64,000 nt of DNA from Streptomyces sp. SUK 48 (GTDB lineage Bacteria; Actinomycetota; Actinomycetes; Streptomycetales; Streptomycetaceae), in NCBI RefSeq assembly GCF_009650765.1, contig NZ_CP045740.1, positions 1,240,001-1,304,000 of the forward strand, given 5' to 3'. Of the stretch, positions 17,065-26,228 are shown in pieces; the stretch's first letter is position 1; each line of letters starts with the position of its first letter. Below the pieces are notes generated by a model. It saw only the letters and a list, made by a program, of their open reading frames with translations, was not told the DNA's origin and searched no databases. A program made the position numbers and the translations under genes.

Positions 17065-18315
17065 ATGAGCGACACCACCGAGCGACGCCGCGAGTTCGGC
17101 GCCTACCTCGCCGGTCTGCGGCGGCACTCCGGCCGCTCGCAGCGGCAGTTCGCCGCCGTGCTGTGCGCCGTGTCGGGCGCCCAGTCGATCACGCGGAACG
17201 AGGTCTCCCGGTGGGAGCGCGGGGAGCGCATCCCGGACGTGTGGCTCTCCACCTTCGCCCAGGTGCTGGGCGTGCCGCTGCGTGAGCTGGAGCAGGCCGC
17301 CGCGTACGCCCGGGGGGACGCTCAGGCCACCCTTCCCGGGGTCGCGGCCACCCTCGCGGACCTGCTGCCCGACGGGGACGCGCTGGAGCCCCTGGCGACC
17401 CCTTGTGGCCGTCGGATCGGCACCACCACCGTGGACAGCCTGGCGGCTCGCGTCCACGGCCTCCGGCTCGCGGACGATGTGCTGTCCGGCGGTGACCTGA
17501 TCGCCCCCGCCTTCCGTGAGCTGCGCGCCGCCGTCCGCCTGTACCGCGGGTCCGAGCACTCCGAGGAAACGGGGCGCGGCCTGCTCGTGCAGATGGGGGA
17601 GTTGGGCCAGATCGCCGGATGGATCGCCTCGGACGCCGGTCGGAATGAGGACGCGGAGCACGCTTACCGACTCGGTCTCTCGGCCGCCCGCCAGGCCGGG
17701 GACGCGCCGCTGGTGGCACAGCTCGCGGGCAGCCTCGGCTACCACCTGACGAACAGCGGCCGGGAACGGGAGGGCCTGGACCTGGCGAAGGCAGCCGTCA
17801 CGGAGGCCGGGCCGGACGCTCCGGCCACAACCCGCGCCCTGTTCCTGGACCGCGTGGCGTGGGCGCATACACGTGCCGGGGAGGCGCAACCGGCCCTGCG
17901 GGCGCTCGGGGAGGCCCACGCCGCCCTGGACGCCACGGACGGCCCTCCCGCGCCGACGTGGGCCTACTGGGTGAACCGCGAGGAGCTGGAGGTCATGGAC
18001 GCCCGGGTGTTCACCGAGCTGCGCCGCCCGCTGCGCGCGGTACCGCTGCTCCAGGACGTGCTGGGACGCTACGACGCCACGCACGCCCGGGAGGTCGCGC
18101 TGTACCGCTCATGGTTGGCCGTGGCGCTGGCCGACGCGAACGAGCCCGAGCAGGCCGCCGACGAGGCGCGCCGCGTCATCGACACGTCCGGCGATCTTTC
18201 CTCGGAGCGCACGGCGGAGCGGGCCCGGACGGTCCTCCACCGGCTGAAGGATTACGAGGACGTGCCCGAGGCCCGCGAAGTGCTCACCGACCACGGGCAT
18301 CTGCTGCTCGCCTGA
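17065..18315 (+). CDS. XRE family helix-turn-helix regulator with TPR-like C-terminus
   Basis: A 416-residue cytoplasmic DNA-binding protein. The HTH occupies residues ~8-75 (FGAYLAGLRRHSGRSQRQFA, then NEVSRWERGERIPD). The rest is helical repeats of the tetratricopeptide type (GRNEDAEHAYRLGLSAARQA, RRPLRAVPLLQDVLGRYDA, EQAADEARRVI). The ATG at 17065 follows GAAGGGGG. It is divergent from the HATPase gene. The last third has a degenerate second copy at 12783-13245. Ligand and target are unknown. In similar pairs the regulator probably controls its neighbour. Confidence 0.85.
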   Translation: MSDTTERRREFGAYLAGLRRHSGRSQRQFAAVLCAVSGAQSITRNEVSRWERGERIPDVWLSTFAQVLGVPLRELEQAAAYARGDAQATLPGVAATLADLLPDGDALEPLATPCGRRIGTTTVDSLAARVHGLRLADDVLSGGDLIAPAFRELRAAVRLYRGSEHSEETGRGLLVQMGELGQIAGWIASDAGRNEDAEHAYRLGLSAARQAGDAPLVAQLAGSLGYHLTNSGREREGLDLAKAAVTEAGPDAPATTRALFLDRVAWAHTRAGEAQPALRALGEAHAALDATDGPPAPTWAYWVNREELEVMDARVFTELRRPLRAVPLLQDVLGRYDATHAREVALYRSWLAVALADANEPEQAADEARRVIDTSGDLSSERTAERARTVLHRLKDYEDVPEAREVLTDHGHLLLA

Positions 18316-18451
18316 TCACAGCGGTCGCCCTAGACCGACGCCGACCAGCGGCGCGATCGTTCTCCACCCTTCCACCGGGGGATCGTGACCAGGGTCCGCA
18401 GCGTTGGACGGTGGATCGGTGGTAGCGGGCTGGCTTAGCGTTTACACGCTA

Positions 18452-18483
18452 GGAAGCCGCAGCTCACACGGGCTGCGGCTTCC
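18452..18483. terminator. hairpin terminator downstream of XRE gene and leftward fragment
   Basis: Perfect 11-bp stem GGAAGCCGCAG / CTGCGGCTTCC with a 10-nt loop, between the XRE gene and the leftward remnant ending at 18490. Confidence 0.7.
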
Positions 18484-18489
18484 GTGCGT

Positions 18490-18590
18490 TCAGGCGTCGG
18501 GAAGTTCCGGCCGCGCCTCGGTGGCCATGCCCCGCAGGAGGCCAGCCATCACCTCCGGCACCTGGGCCCACTGCTTTCGTTGTCCACCTC
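18490..18590 (-). pseudogene. C-terminal remnant of an unknown leftward gene
   Basis: The minus frame reads QRKQWAQVPEVMAGLLRGMA followed by TEARPELPDA and a stop, which has the look of a real protein end. Just upstream the similar-looking continuation (RREATAEFLCTYGEVDNE) is in another frame, so a frameshift has broken the gene. The terminator at 18452-18483 lies directly downstream, as expected for its original 3' end. Family not recognised. Confidence 0.4.
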
Positions 18591-18681
18591 CCCGTAGGTG
18601 CACAGGAACTCGGCAGTGGCCTCACGGCGTTGTGCGGCGGCCCGCACCTGCGGTGCTGCGCCACCACGCATCCGACGGAAG

Positions 18682-18870
18682 GTGCGGTTGTACGACGCGC
18701 GGCACGCCCGCCTGTCGTGGATGGCCAACAACGGGGTGCCGGACACGGTGGTCTCCGCGTGGGCCGGTCACTCGGACCTCGGGTTCACGAAGCGGACCTA
18801 CGTGCACCCCGACCCGCAGTCGCTCAGGGCGGGTTCGGAGAAGCTGGCCGAACTGCTCGGCCGACCTTGA
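18682..18870 (+). pseudogene. C-terminal fragment of a tyrosine recombinase (integrase)
   Basis: About 63 residues remain. VRLYDARHARLSWMA carries the box-II R-x-x-R/H pattern, SAWAGHSDLGFTKRTYVHP carries the conserved His and the nucleophilic Tyr, and the end reads GSEKLAELLGRP. The N-terminal two thirds, including the first catalytic Arg, are absent. It ends 90 bp before the tRNA-Pro, exactly where an integrase of a tRNA-integrating element should end. The element can no longer move by itself. Confidence 0.8.
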
Positions 18871-18919
18871 TCAACAGCGCTTGTGAGAAATTGTGAGACG
18901 GCGCCCCTGGAAACGATCA

Positions 18920-18943
18920 AGAGGGGCCCCGAAGGACCCCTCT
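18920..18943 (-). terminator. terminator of tRNA-Pro
   Basis: Inverted repeat AGAGGGG / CCCCTCT with a 10-nt loop, 17 bases after the mature 3' end of the leftward tRNA gene. Confidence 0.65.
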
Positions 18944-18960
18944 GACCTTGTACTTCACCG

Positions 18961-19034
<74 letters not shown>

Positions 19035-19139
19035 ATGCGCTGACTCGCGGTGGACCGCGTGTCGCGCGAAGAGAACTTTACCGCACGGGCGGGGGTGCGC
19101 AGGAAGGGGCTCGGGGTGGGGGCGGGGAGAATCGGCGGT

Positions 19140-19646
19140 ATGACGAACGCGGGTGACGGCGAGGCGAGGGACCGGGACGCGGAGGGGCGGGCCCGCAGTG
19201 CGCGGCCGCGGGACGGGCTCGGGCGGCCGTTGCCGTACGGCGCCGAGGGGGTGCCGCGGCAGCCGGAGGGTGTCGTCAGGGCGCCCCGCGAGACGGTCGC
19301 GGAGGCTCAGGCGCTGCTCGACGCGGGCCGGCCGTTCCACGCGCACGAGGTGTTCGAGGACGCCTGGAAGTCGGGGCCCGAGGACGAGCGCGCCCTGTGG
19401 CGGGGGCTGGCCCAGCTGGCGGTGGGGCTCACCCACGCGGCCCGGGGCAACGCGGTCGGCGGGGCGCGGCTGCTGCGGCGCGGCGCGGGCGCGGTCGAGG
19501 AGTGGGAGCGGGGCAGCGGCGAGGACCGGCCGTACGGGGTGGATCTCGCCGGGGTCGTCCGGTGGGCGCGGGAGCTGGCCGGGAGGGTGGAGGCCGGGGG
19601 CGGGCCCGTGGACGCCGTGGTGGAGGCGCCCAGGCTCGGGCCCTGA
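19140..19646 (+). CDS. DUF309 domain protein
   Basis: A 168-residue cytoplasmic protein. The DUF309 signature is clear in the centre: LLDAGRPFHAHEVFEDAWKS (residues ~60-79) followed by WRGLAQLAVGLTHAARGNAV and GGARLLRRGA. The first 50 residues are low-complexity and basic/acidic. The ATG at 19140 follows GGGGAGAATC. The conserved His/Glu pattern suggests a small helical enzyme or binding protein, but no activity is established for the family as far as I know. It precedes cobF by 70 bp on the same strand. Confidence 0.8.
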   Translation: MTNAGDGEARDRDAEGRARSARPRDGLGRPLPYGAEGVPRQPEGVVRAPRETVAEAQALLDAGRPFHAHEVFEDAWKSGPEDERALWRGLAQLAVGLTHAARGNAVGGARLLRRGAGAVEEWERGSGEDRPYGVDLAGVVRWARELAGRVEAGGGPVDAVVEAPRLGP

Positions 19647-19716
19647 CGTCCGCCCGGCGGCGGCTCGTGCGGAGCCGGTGGGCCCGTTGTCAGTGGCGTA
19701 CGGCAGACTCGGTGGC

Positions 19717-20517
19717 GTGCGAGAGATTCATGTCATCGGTATCGGCGCGGGCGACCCCGAGCAGCTGACCCTCCAGGCGGTCAGGGCGCTGCGCGGCACG
19801 GATGTGTTCTTCCTGCTCGACAAGGGCGCGGAGAAAAGCGACCTCACCCGGCTTCGCCTGGACATATTGGACGCGCATCTGCCCGAGGGCTCGTACCGGG
19901 TGGTCGAGGCCCGGGATCCGGAGCGGGACCGCAGGGCGGGCGGGTCGGCGTACTCTCCGGCCGTCGGGGACTGGCGCAGCGCCCGCGCCGGTATCTACGA
20001 GCGGATGATCGCCGAGGAGTTGGGCGAGGACCAGACCGGCGCCTTCCTGGTCTGGGGTGACCCGGCGCTGTACGACAGCACGATCGGGATTCTGGACGAG
20101 GTGCTGGCGCGGGGCGCGGTCTCCTTCGGGTACGACGTGGTGCCCGGTGTCAGCAGCGTCTCCGCGCTGGTCGCCCGTCATCGCACCGGCCTGAACCGGG
20201 TCGCCCGGCCCGTGCAGATCACCACCGGGCGGCGGCTCGCCGAGGGCTTCCCCCAGGGGGTGGACGACGTGGTCGTGATGCTCGACGCGCACCAGACCTT
20301 CCGGCATTACGCGGACGAGGACATCGACATCTACTGGGGCGCCTACATAGGCACCCCGGACGAGATCCTCGTCTCCGGACCCCTCGCCGAGGCGGGCCCC
20401 GAGATCGAGCGGGTGCGGGCGGAGGCCCGGGAGCGCAAGGGGTGGATCATGGACACGTATCTGCTGCGGCGCAATCCCGGGAACCCCGGGAGCCCCGGCA
20501 ACCCCGGGGAGCGGTAG
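19717..20517 (+). CDS. cobF: precorrin-6A synthase (deacetylating)
   Basis: A 266-residue SAM-dependent methyltransferase of the aerobic cobalamin pathway. It methylates C-1 of precorrin-5 with loss of acetate. The tetrapyrrole methylase fold shows IHVIGIGAGDPEQLTLQAVR at the N-terminus, VWGDPALYDSTIGIL in the middle (the SAM loop) and the CobF-specific PGVSSVSALVARHR. The GTG at 19717 immediately precedes the conserved start (REIHVIG). The C-terminal tail has a short NPG repeat (NPGNPGSPGNPGER) that is probably disordered. It is convergent with cobK. The other cob genes are not in this window, so the pathway genes are scattered. Confidence 0.9.
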   Translation: MREIHVIGIGAGDPEQLTLQAVRALRGTDVFFLLDKGAEKSDLTRLRLDILDAHLPEGSYRVVEARDPERDRRAGGSAYSPAVGDWRSARAGIYERMIAEELGEDQTGAFLVWGDPALYDSTIGILDEVLARGAVSFGYDVVPGVSSVSALVARHRTGLNRVARPVQITTGRRLAEGFPQGVDDVVVMLDAHQTFRHYADEDIDIYWGAYIGTPDEILVSGPLAEAGPEIERVRAEARERKGWIMDTYLLRRNPGNPGSPGNPGER

Positions 20518-20544
20518 CCCGGTTCGGGCAGCTCGCTCGGCCGG

Positions 20545-21360
20545 CTAAAGCCGCCCGGTTCCGTCGGTCCCCCCGGCTCCCTCGGCTTCCGCCGGTCCGA
20601 GGCCCAGCCGACGCAGCACCGCCGCCCCGTCGGGCACCGCCGTCACCCCTTCCGGCAGCGCCGGCCGGCGTACGACCACCACGGGGAGCCCGAGTTCCCT
20701 GGCGGCCGTGAGTTTCGCCGCCGTGGCCTCGCCGCCGCTGTCCTTGGTGACCAGGACGTCGATGCGGTGCGCCCGCAGCAGTTCCCGTTCGCCGGCGACG
20801 GTGAACGGGCCGCGGGCGAGGAGGATTTCGGTGTCCGGGGGCAGCGGCGGGTCGGGCCGTTCCACCGAGCGCACCAGGAAGTGCCGGCCGGTCAGGTGGG
20901 CGAAGGCGGCGAGGCCGAGGCGCCCGGTGGTGAGGAACACCCGGTCGCCGAGGCCGGGCAACGCCTCTGCGGCCGCGGCCAGGGACGGGACGTCGTACCA
21001 GCGGTCGCCCGGGACGGGCTGCCAGCCGGGGCGGCGCAGTACGACCATCGGGACCCCGGTGGCCGCCGCCGCGCGGGCCGCGTTCGCCGTGATCGAGCCG
21101 GCGAACGGGTGGGTGGCGTCGACCAGCGCGTCCACCCGGTGCGCCCGCAGCCACTGCGCCAGCCCCTCGGCTCCGCCGAAGCCCCCGATCCGTACCTCCC
21201 CCGCCGGCGCTTCCGGCCGGGCGGTGCGCCCGGCCAGGGAGGTGGTCACCCGGATCCCGGCGGGGTGCGCGGCCAGAGCGGCGGCGAGGCGGCGGGCCTC
21301 GGCGGTGCCGCCCAGGACGAGGACGTGGCGTCGCGGGGGCGGCGGGGGCGGTACGGGCAT
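20545..21360 (-). CDS. cobK: precorrin-6A reductase
   Basis: A 271-residue NADPH-dependent reductase of the corrin ring pathway, acting one or two steps after CobF. The N-terminal Rossmann element is VLVLGGTAEARRLAAAL. The central DALVDATHPFAGSITANAA is the CobK/CbiJ signature, and VLVTKDSGGEATAAKL lies near the C-terminus. The first residues are a proline run (MPVPPPPPPRR). It faces cobF tail to tail, 27 bp apart, so the two consecutive pathway enzymes are convergent rather than in one operon. Confidence 0.9.
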   Translation of the reverse strand: MPVPPPPPPRRHVLVLGGTAEARRLAAALAAHPAGIRVTTSLAGRTARPEAPAGEVRIGGFGGAEGLAQWLRAHRVDALVDATHPFAGSITANAARAAAATGVPMVVLRRPGWQPVPGDRWYDVPSLAAAAEALPGLGDRVFLTTGRLGLAAFAHLTGRHFLVRSVERPDPPLPPDTEILLARGPFTVAGERELLRAHRIDVLVTKDSGGEATAAKLTAARELGLPVVVVRRPALPEGVTAVPDGAAVLRRLGLGPAEAEGAGGTDGTGRL

Positions 21361-21558
21361 GAGAGTGAGCGTATCGGCAGGTCAGGGGGGCGGAGAAACG
21401 CGTGCCGTACCGTGCCTGCCCAGTAGGGTCAACGGCCGGGCGGCCAGGGTTGGTTCCCGCGGCGGTGGTGATATTTCGCCCGGCCCATCACCCTGTCGCG
21501 GCATGCCGGGGACACCTCATACTCCAGGACCTGATCAGCACACGGTCCGAGGAGCAGG

Positions 21559-22473
21559 ATGAACACAGCGGCGACGGCGGGGACGTGGAAGCTCGGGGAC
21601 CTGGAGGTGAACCGCGTCGGCTACGGCGCGATGCGGCTGACGGGCAACGGAATGATGGGGAACTCCGACGGCCCGCCGATCGACCGCGCCGCCGCCGTCG
21701 CCCTGCTGCACCGCGCGTTCGCGCTGGGGGTCGACCACCTCGACACGGCCGCCTTCTACTTCTCCCCGCTGCGGTCCGCGAACGAGCTGGTCAGCCGCGC
21801 CCTCGCGGGCTGGGACGGCGAGGTGACCGTGGCGACCAAGGTCGGGCCGGGCCGGGACGCCGGCGGTGAGTGGCTGCCCATGGCGCGCCCCGACCAGCTG
21901 CGCGGGCAGGTCGAGGAGAATCTGCGCCAGCTCGGCCGGGACCGGCTGGACGTGGTGTATCTGCGCCGTAACGGCCCCGGCATGGAGTCGGTCGCCGAAC
22001 ACTTCGGCGCCCTGGCCGAGTTGCGCCGGGCGGGCCTGATCCGGCACCTCGGGCTCTCGAACGTCCGCCCGGAGCACGTGACCGAGGCCCTGGCGATCGC
22101 GCCCGTGGTCGCCGTGCAGAACTCCTACGGCCTGGACTGGCGCCGCGCCGACGAGAGCGGGCTGGTGGACCTGTGCGGGGAGCGGGGCATCGCCTTCGTG
22201 CCGTTCTTCGCCGTCTCCGGTCTGCGGCGCGAGGCGTCCGCGGGCCGGGAGAGCGACGCGCGGGTCCGTTCCGTCGCCCGCGCCCACGGCGCCACACCGG
22301 CCCAGGTGCGGCTCGCCTGGACCCTGCATCGCGGGCCGCATGTGCTGGCCATCCCCGGCACCACCGACCCGGCCCATCTCGCGGAGAACGTCGGGGCCGG
22401 AGCCCTGCGGCTGTCCGGGGAGGACCTGGCCCTGCTCGGGAGCCCGCCGGCCGGGGGTGACGACGCGTCCTAG
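21559..22473 (+). CDS. aldo/keto reductase
   Basis: A 304-residue NADPH-dependent oxidoreductase with a TIM barrel. The family motif GVDHLDTAAFYFSP (residues ~55-68) carries catalytic Asp and Tyr, and the catalytic Lys is in VTVATKVGPG. The position usually taken by His is in DVVYLRRNGPG, where R replaces it, as in the YdbC-type branch. The C-terminal cofactor loop is LAIPGTTDPAHLAENVGA. Its stop codon overlaps the stop of the convergent TauE gene. Substrate unknown. Confidence 0.87.
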   Translation: MNTAATAGTWKLGDLEVNRVGYGAMRLTGNGMMGNSDGPPIDRAAAVALLHRAFALGVDHLDTAAFYFSPLRSANELVSRALAGWDGEVTVATKVGPGRDAGGEWLPMARPDQLRGQVEENLRQLGRDRLDVVYLRRNGPGMESVAEHFGALAELRRAGLIRHLGLSNVRPEHVTEALAIAPVVAVQNSYGLDWRRADESGLVDLCGERGIAFVPFFAVSGLRREASAGRESDARVRSVARAHGATPAQVRLAWTLHRGPHVLAIPGTTDPAHLAENVGAGALRLSGEDLALLGSPPAGGDDAS

Positions 22474-23249
22474 CCCAGCAGCAGTTGGAGGCCGCCCACC
22501 ACCGTCGCCGCGATCACCAGCCGGTCGAAGAGCCGTTGGTCGATCCGGGGCACGGCCCAGCGGCCGAGGAGGGCGCCGGGGAGGACGAACAGCACGAGCG
22601 CGGCGTCGAGGAGCAGGGAGCGGGTGTCGATCAGGCCGAGGGCGGCGCTGAAGGGCACCTTGGAGACGTTGACGATGAGAAAGAAGAAGGCCGAGGTGCC
22701 GAGGAAGCCCAGTTTCCGGAAGCCGGCGGAGAGCAGGTACATGGACATCACGGGGCCGCCCGCGTTGGCGACCATCGTGGTGAATCCGCCGAGCACGCCG
22801 TAGGAGCGGGCCCTCAGCCGGCCGGTGGGGGTCGTCACCGCGTCCGGGGCGTCGTCCTCGTCCGCGTTCTCCCGGCGCCGGCGCCACAGGGTGACGCCGG
22901 TCATCAGCAGCAGGATCGCGCCGATCGAGGTCCGTACGATCCCGTCGTCGGCCCACATCAGGAACAGCGTGCCGATCACCACGCCCGCCGCGACGGCCGG
23001 GAACAGCCGCCACAGGGTGGGCCAGTGGGCGTGCCGCCGGTAGGTGAGGACGGCCAGCACGTCCCCGGCGATCAGGAGGGGCAGCAGGATTCCGGTGGAG
23101 GCGCGGGCGGGCAGGATCGCCGCGAAGACGGCGAGGCTGATCGTGTTGGCGCCGCTCACCGCGGTCTTGGAGAAGCCCACGAGAAGGGCCGCGAGGGCGA
23201 GGGCGGCGAACTCCCAGCCGGACAGGTGCCAGAGCGTCATCATGTTCAT
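22470..23249 (-). CDS. TauE/SafE family sulfite exporter / anion permease
   Basis: A 259-residue inner-membrane protein with about eight hydrophobic helices. The two halves each carry the family repeat (LAALLVGFSKTAVSGAN near the N-terminus and GGFTTMVANAGGPVMSMYLL in the middle). Between them is a charged cytoplasmic loop (RRRRENADEDDAPDAV). The ATG at 23249 gives MNMMTLWHLSGW. RBS is weak. Family members export sulfite, organosulfonates or other anions; substrate here is unknown. It lies 90 bp downstream of the acyl-CoA ligase with a 19-bp tandem repeat between them. Confidence 0.85.
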   Translation of the reverse strand: MNMMTLWHLSGWEFAALALAALLVGFSKTAVSGANTISLAVFAAILPARASTGILLPLLIAGDVLAVLTYRRHAHWPTLWRLFPAVAAGVVIGTLFLMWADDGIVRTSIGAILLLMTGVTLWRRRRENADEDDAPDAVTTPTGRLRARSYGVLGGFTTMVANAGGPVMSMYLLSAGFRKLGFLGTSAFFFLIVNVSKVPFSAALGLIDTRSLLLDAALVLFVLPGALLGRWAVPRIDQRLFDRLVIAATVVGGLQLLLG

Positions 23250-23260
23250 GCGGGGACCGA

Positions 23261-23317
23261 TGCTATGCGCGGGGACCCATGCCGTGCGCGGGGACCCATG
23301 CCCTGCGCGGGCACCGG
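23261..23317. repeat. 19-bp tandem repeat, three units
   Basis: Units at 23261, 23280 and 23299 share the core TGCGCGGGGACCCATGCC-like sequence; the third copy is diverged. It fills the leader just upstream of the TauE start codon and downstream of the ligase stop. Confidence 0.8.
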
Positions 23318-23339
23318 TCCCGTACACGGGCGGTGTGCG

Positions 23340-24848
23340 TCAGCCCGCGTACCGCGTCCGCAGTTCCCGCTTGAGCACCTTCATGCTCGGCCCGAGCGGC
23401 AGTTCTCCGGCGAACTCCACGCGCCGCGGGTACTTGTGGCGGCCCAGGTGCTCCTTGGACCACTCGATGACGGCGCCGGCGTCGAGGTCGCCGTCCGGTG
23501 CCGGGACGACGATCGCGCAGACCTCCTCGCCGTGCAGTTCGTCGGGCAGGCCGATGACGGCGACCTGGGCGATGCCGGGGTGCCGTACCAGGACCTCCTC
23601 GACCTCGCGCGGGTAGACGTTGTAGCCGCCGCGGATGATGACGTCCTTCTTGCGGTCGACGATCGTGAGGAAGCCCTGCTCGTCCTTGGTGCCGAGGTCG
23701 CCGGTGCGGAACCAGCCGTCGACCAGGGCCTCGGCGGTGGCCTCCGGGCGGCCGAGGTAGCCGGAGAAGACGTTGTGGCCGCGGATGACGACCTCGCCCA
23801 GCTCGCCGGGCGGCAGCAGTTCGATCCGGCCCTCCACCTCGGCGCGCGCGATCTCCGCGTCGACGCCCCACAGCGGGTGCCCGATGGTGCCGGCCCTGGT
23901 GCCGAAGTCCGGCTGGTTGACGGTGGCCGTCGGCGAGGTCTCCGACAGCCCGTACCCCTCGTAGATCCGCGCGCCGAACGCGGCCTCGAAGCGTTCCAGC
24001 ACGGCGACGGGCAGCGAGGCGCCGCCGGAGATGCAGACCCGCAGCGTGGGCAGGACGTCGGCGTCCGCGGCGGCCGCGGCGAGCGCGACGAACATGGTGG
24101 GCACGCCGTGGAAGGTGTTGATGTTCTCCTTCACCATCAGCTCGATCGCGCGGGCCGCGTCGAACCGGGGCAGCAGCACCAGCGTGGCGCCCGCCCGCCA
24201 GGTGGAGTTGAGCGAGACGGTCTGCCCGAACGCGTGGAAGAGGGGCAGCGCGCCGAGGGCGATGTCGTCGGGGCGGACGTCGTTGGCGTCGAAGGCGCAG
24301 ACGGTCGCGTTCATCACCAGGTTGAAGTGGCTGAGCACGGCGCCCTTGGGGACGCCGGTGGTGCCGCTGGTGTAGAGGATCACGGCCGGGTCGTCGGCGG
24401 CCCGGGTGGCGTACGTGGCCGGCGGCTCGGCCTCGGCGGCGAGGGCGTCGAACTCCGCGCCCAGGGTGATCACGCGGACGCCGAGGGCGTCGGCCGCGGC
24501 CCGGCCCGTGGCGGCCTGCGCCGGGTGGACGAGGAGCAGCGTGGCGCCGCTGTCCTTGAGGACGTGCTCGATCTCGCCCGGGGACAGCAGCAGATGGACG
24601 GGGACGACGACACCGCCCGCCGCGGCGACGGCGTAGTAGGCGAGCGGGAACTTCGTGGTGTTCGGGGCCATGAGGGCGACCCGGTCGCCCGGCCGTATGC
24701 CGAGGGCGGTGAGCGCGCCCGCCTGGGCCAGCGCCGCCTGCCACGCATCGCCGAAGGTCAGCCGCCGCTCCCCTTCCACGAGTGCGATGTTGGCCGGGCG
24801 GCGCCTGGCGTTCTCGGCCAGGATGGCGGCGACGGACAGGGTTGCCAT
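23340..24848 (-). CDS. acyl-CoA synthetase / long-chain fatty-acid CoA ligase
   Basis: A 502-residue AMP-forming ligase that activates a carboxylic acid to acyl-CoA. Motifs are in order: VILYTSGTTGVPKGAVLSH (P-loop, ~160), GALPLFHAFGQT, YEGYGLSETSP (~295), WFRTGDLGTKDEQGFL (~385), DRKKDVIIRGGYNVYP and the C-terminal Lys in LGPSMKVLKREL. All catalytic residues are present. It lies downstream of the thiolase gene on the same strand but is separated from it by a hairpin, so it may have its own promoter. Together they suggest fatty-acid or aromatic-acid beta-oxidation. Confidence 0.9.
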   Translation of the reverse strand: MATLSVAAILAENARRRPANIALVEGERRLTFGDAWQAALAQAGALTALGIRPGDRVALMAPNTTKFPLAYYAVAAAGGVVVPVHLLLSPGEIEHVLKDSGATLLLVHPAQAATGRAAADALGVRVITLGAEFDALAAEAEPPATYATRAADDPAVILYTSGTTGVPKGAVLSHFNLVMNATVCAFDANDVRPDDIALGALPLFHAFGQTVSLNSTWRAGATLVLLPRFDAARAIELMVKENINTFHGVPTMFVALAAAAADADVLPTLRVCISGGASLPVAVLERFEAAFGARIYEGYGLSETSPTATVNQPDFGTRAGTIGHPLWGVDAEIARAEVEGRIELLPPGELGEVVIRGHNVFSGYLGRPEATAEALVDGWFRTGDLGTKDEQGFLTIVDRKKDVIIRGGYNVYPREVEEVLVRHPGIAQVAVIGLPDELHGEEVCAIVVPAPDGDLDAGAVIEWSKEHLGRHKYPRRVEFAGELPLGPSMKVLKRELRTRYAG

Positions 24849-24913
24849 GGAGTGCGGCTCCGTTTCCTTGCTGCGGCTCGGCGCGCCGAACCGGTCGTAC
24901 GGTCGTTCCCGCG

Positions 24914-24947
24914 GCGGGAATCCCCCTGTGCCCGGAGGGATTCCCGC
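24914..24947 (-). terminator. terminator between thiolase and CoA ligase genes
   Basis: Perfect 11-bp stem GCGGGAATCCC / GGGATTCCCGC, 12-nt loop, just after the thiolase stop. Confidence 0.7.
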
Positions 24948-24959
24948 ACCGGGTGGTTG

Positions 24960-26147
24960 CTAGTGCCTCTCGACCAGCACCGCGCTGCCCTGGCCCACGC
25001 CCACGCACATGGTGGCCAGGCCGCGTTCGGCGCCGGTGCGGCGCATGCGGTGGAGCAGGGTGGTCAGGATACGGGCGCCGGAGGAGCCGAGGGGGTGGCC
25101 GAGGGCGAGGGCGCCGCCGGTGGGGTTGATCAGGCCGGGGTCGATGCCGAGCTGGTCGACGCAGGCGAGGACCTGGGCGGCGAACGCCTCGTTGAACTCG
25201 GCCTCCTGGAGGTCGCCGACCTGCCAGCCGGCCCGTGCGAGCACCTTGCGGGTGGCGGGCACCGGTCCGATGCCCATGACGTCGGGGTGGACGCCCGCGG
25301 AGGCGCCGGCGACATACCGGCCGAGGGATTCGAGGCCCAGTTCGCCGAGGGCCTCCTCGCTGACCAGGAGCAGACCCGCCGCGCCGTCGTTCATCGGCGA
25401 GGTGTTGCCCGCGGTGACCGTGCCGCCCGCGCGGTAGACCGGCTTGAGGCGGGCCAGCTTCTCCAGCGAGGTGTCCTCGCGGATGCACTCGTCCTGCTCG
25501 ACCACGATGCCGTCGGGGCGTTCGACGGGCAGGATCTCGTCCGCGAACAGGCCGTTCTTGCGCGCCGCCGCGGCGAGTTGGTGGCTGCGCAGCGCGAACT
25601 CGTCCTGCCGCTCCCGGGAGATGCCGTGCCGGGTGGCGACCTCCTCGGCGGTCTCGCCCATGGCGAGCACGCCGTGCAGGTCCTTCATGGCGGGGTTGGT
25701 CAGGCGCCAGCCGAGCCGGGTGTCGAAGGTCTCCATCCGGTGCGGCAGGGCCTCGTCGGGGCGGGGCAGCACGAACGGGGCGCGGCTCATGGACTCGGAG
25801 CCGCCGGCGATCACGATGTCGGCCTCGCCCGCGGCGATGGTGCGGGCGGCCGTGGTGACGGCTTCGAGGCCGGAGGCGCACAGCCGGTTGACGGTGGCGC
25901 CGGGCACGGACTCGGGCAGGCCCGCGAGCAGGGCGGCCATCCGGGCGACGTTGCGGTTGTCCTCACCGGCCTGGTTGGCGGCGCCCCAGTAGACGTCGTC
26001 GATCCGGGCGGGGTCGAGCGTGGGCACCTCGGCGACCAGTTGGCGGATCACGGCCGCCGCGAGGTCGTCGGGCCGGACGGACGAGAGGGCGCCACGCAGC
26101 TTGCCGATGGGGGTACGGCGGGCTGCCGCGAAGTGGACGGGACGCAC
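24960..26147 (-). CDS. acetyl-CoA C-acyltransferase (thiolase)
   Basis: A 395-residue thiolase, full length. The acylated Cys is in VNRLCASGLEAV (~residue 90). GGALALGHPLGSSGAR carries the conserved His and ATMCVGVGQGSAV carries the second Cys. It therefore looks active and would cleave 3-ketoacyl-CoA or condense acetyl-CoA. NEAFAAQVL is also present. The 155-bp divergent region upstream (to the lipase gene) has a palindrome at 26218-26228. With the CoA ligase downstream it probably serves beta-oxidation. Confidence 0.92.
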   Translation of the reverse strand: MRPVHFAAARRTPIGKLRGALSSVRPDDLAAAVIRQLVAEVPTLDPARIDDVYWGAANQAGEDNRNVARMAALLAGLPESVPGATVNRLCASGLEAVTTAARTIAAGEADIVIAGGSESMSRAPFVLPRPDEALPHRMETFDTRLGWRLTNPAMKDLHGVLAMGETAEEVATRHGISRERQDEFALRSHQLAAAARKNGLFADEILPVERPDGIVVEQDECIREDTSLEKLARLKPVYRAGGTVTAGNTSPMNDGAAGLLLVSEEALGELGLESLGRYVAGASAGVHPDVMGIGPVPATRKVLARAGWQVGDLQEAEFNEAFAAQVLACVDQLGIDPGLINPTGGALALGHPLGSSGARILTTLLHRMRRTGAERGLATMCVGVGQGSAVLVERH

Positions 26148-26217
26148 GGCTTCGACTCCTGACCTACGACGGTGTGGATCAGACGGTGTGGATCAGCGGA
26201 CCGGAACAGCTCTTAAT

Positions 26218-26228
26218 TAGCACTGCTA
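26218..26228. promoter_or_regulatory. palindromic candidate operator
   Basis: TAGCACTGCTA is a perfect 5-1-5 inverted repeat in the divergent promoter region between the thiolase and the alpha/beta hydrolase. The surrounding sequence is AT-rich for this genome (CTTAATTAGCA ... GTTTTGGACTATA), as expected for promoters. A direct repeat of ACGGTGTGGATCAG lies at about 26169-26194. The regulator, perhaps TetR-type, is not in the window. Confidence 0.45.

Noticed and set aside
23485..25881. Fusion-like 872-residue minus-strand frame across the CoA ligase and thiolase
   Set aside because: It is a shadow frame; both enzymes are intact in their own frames with full active-site motifs.
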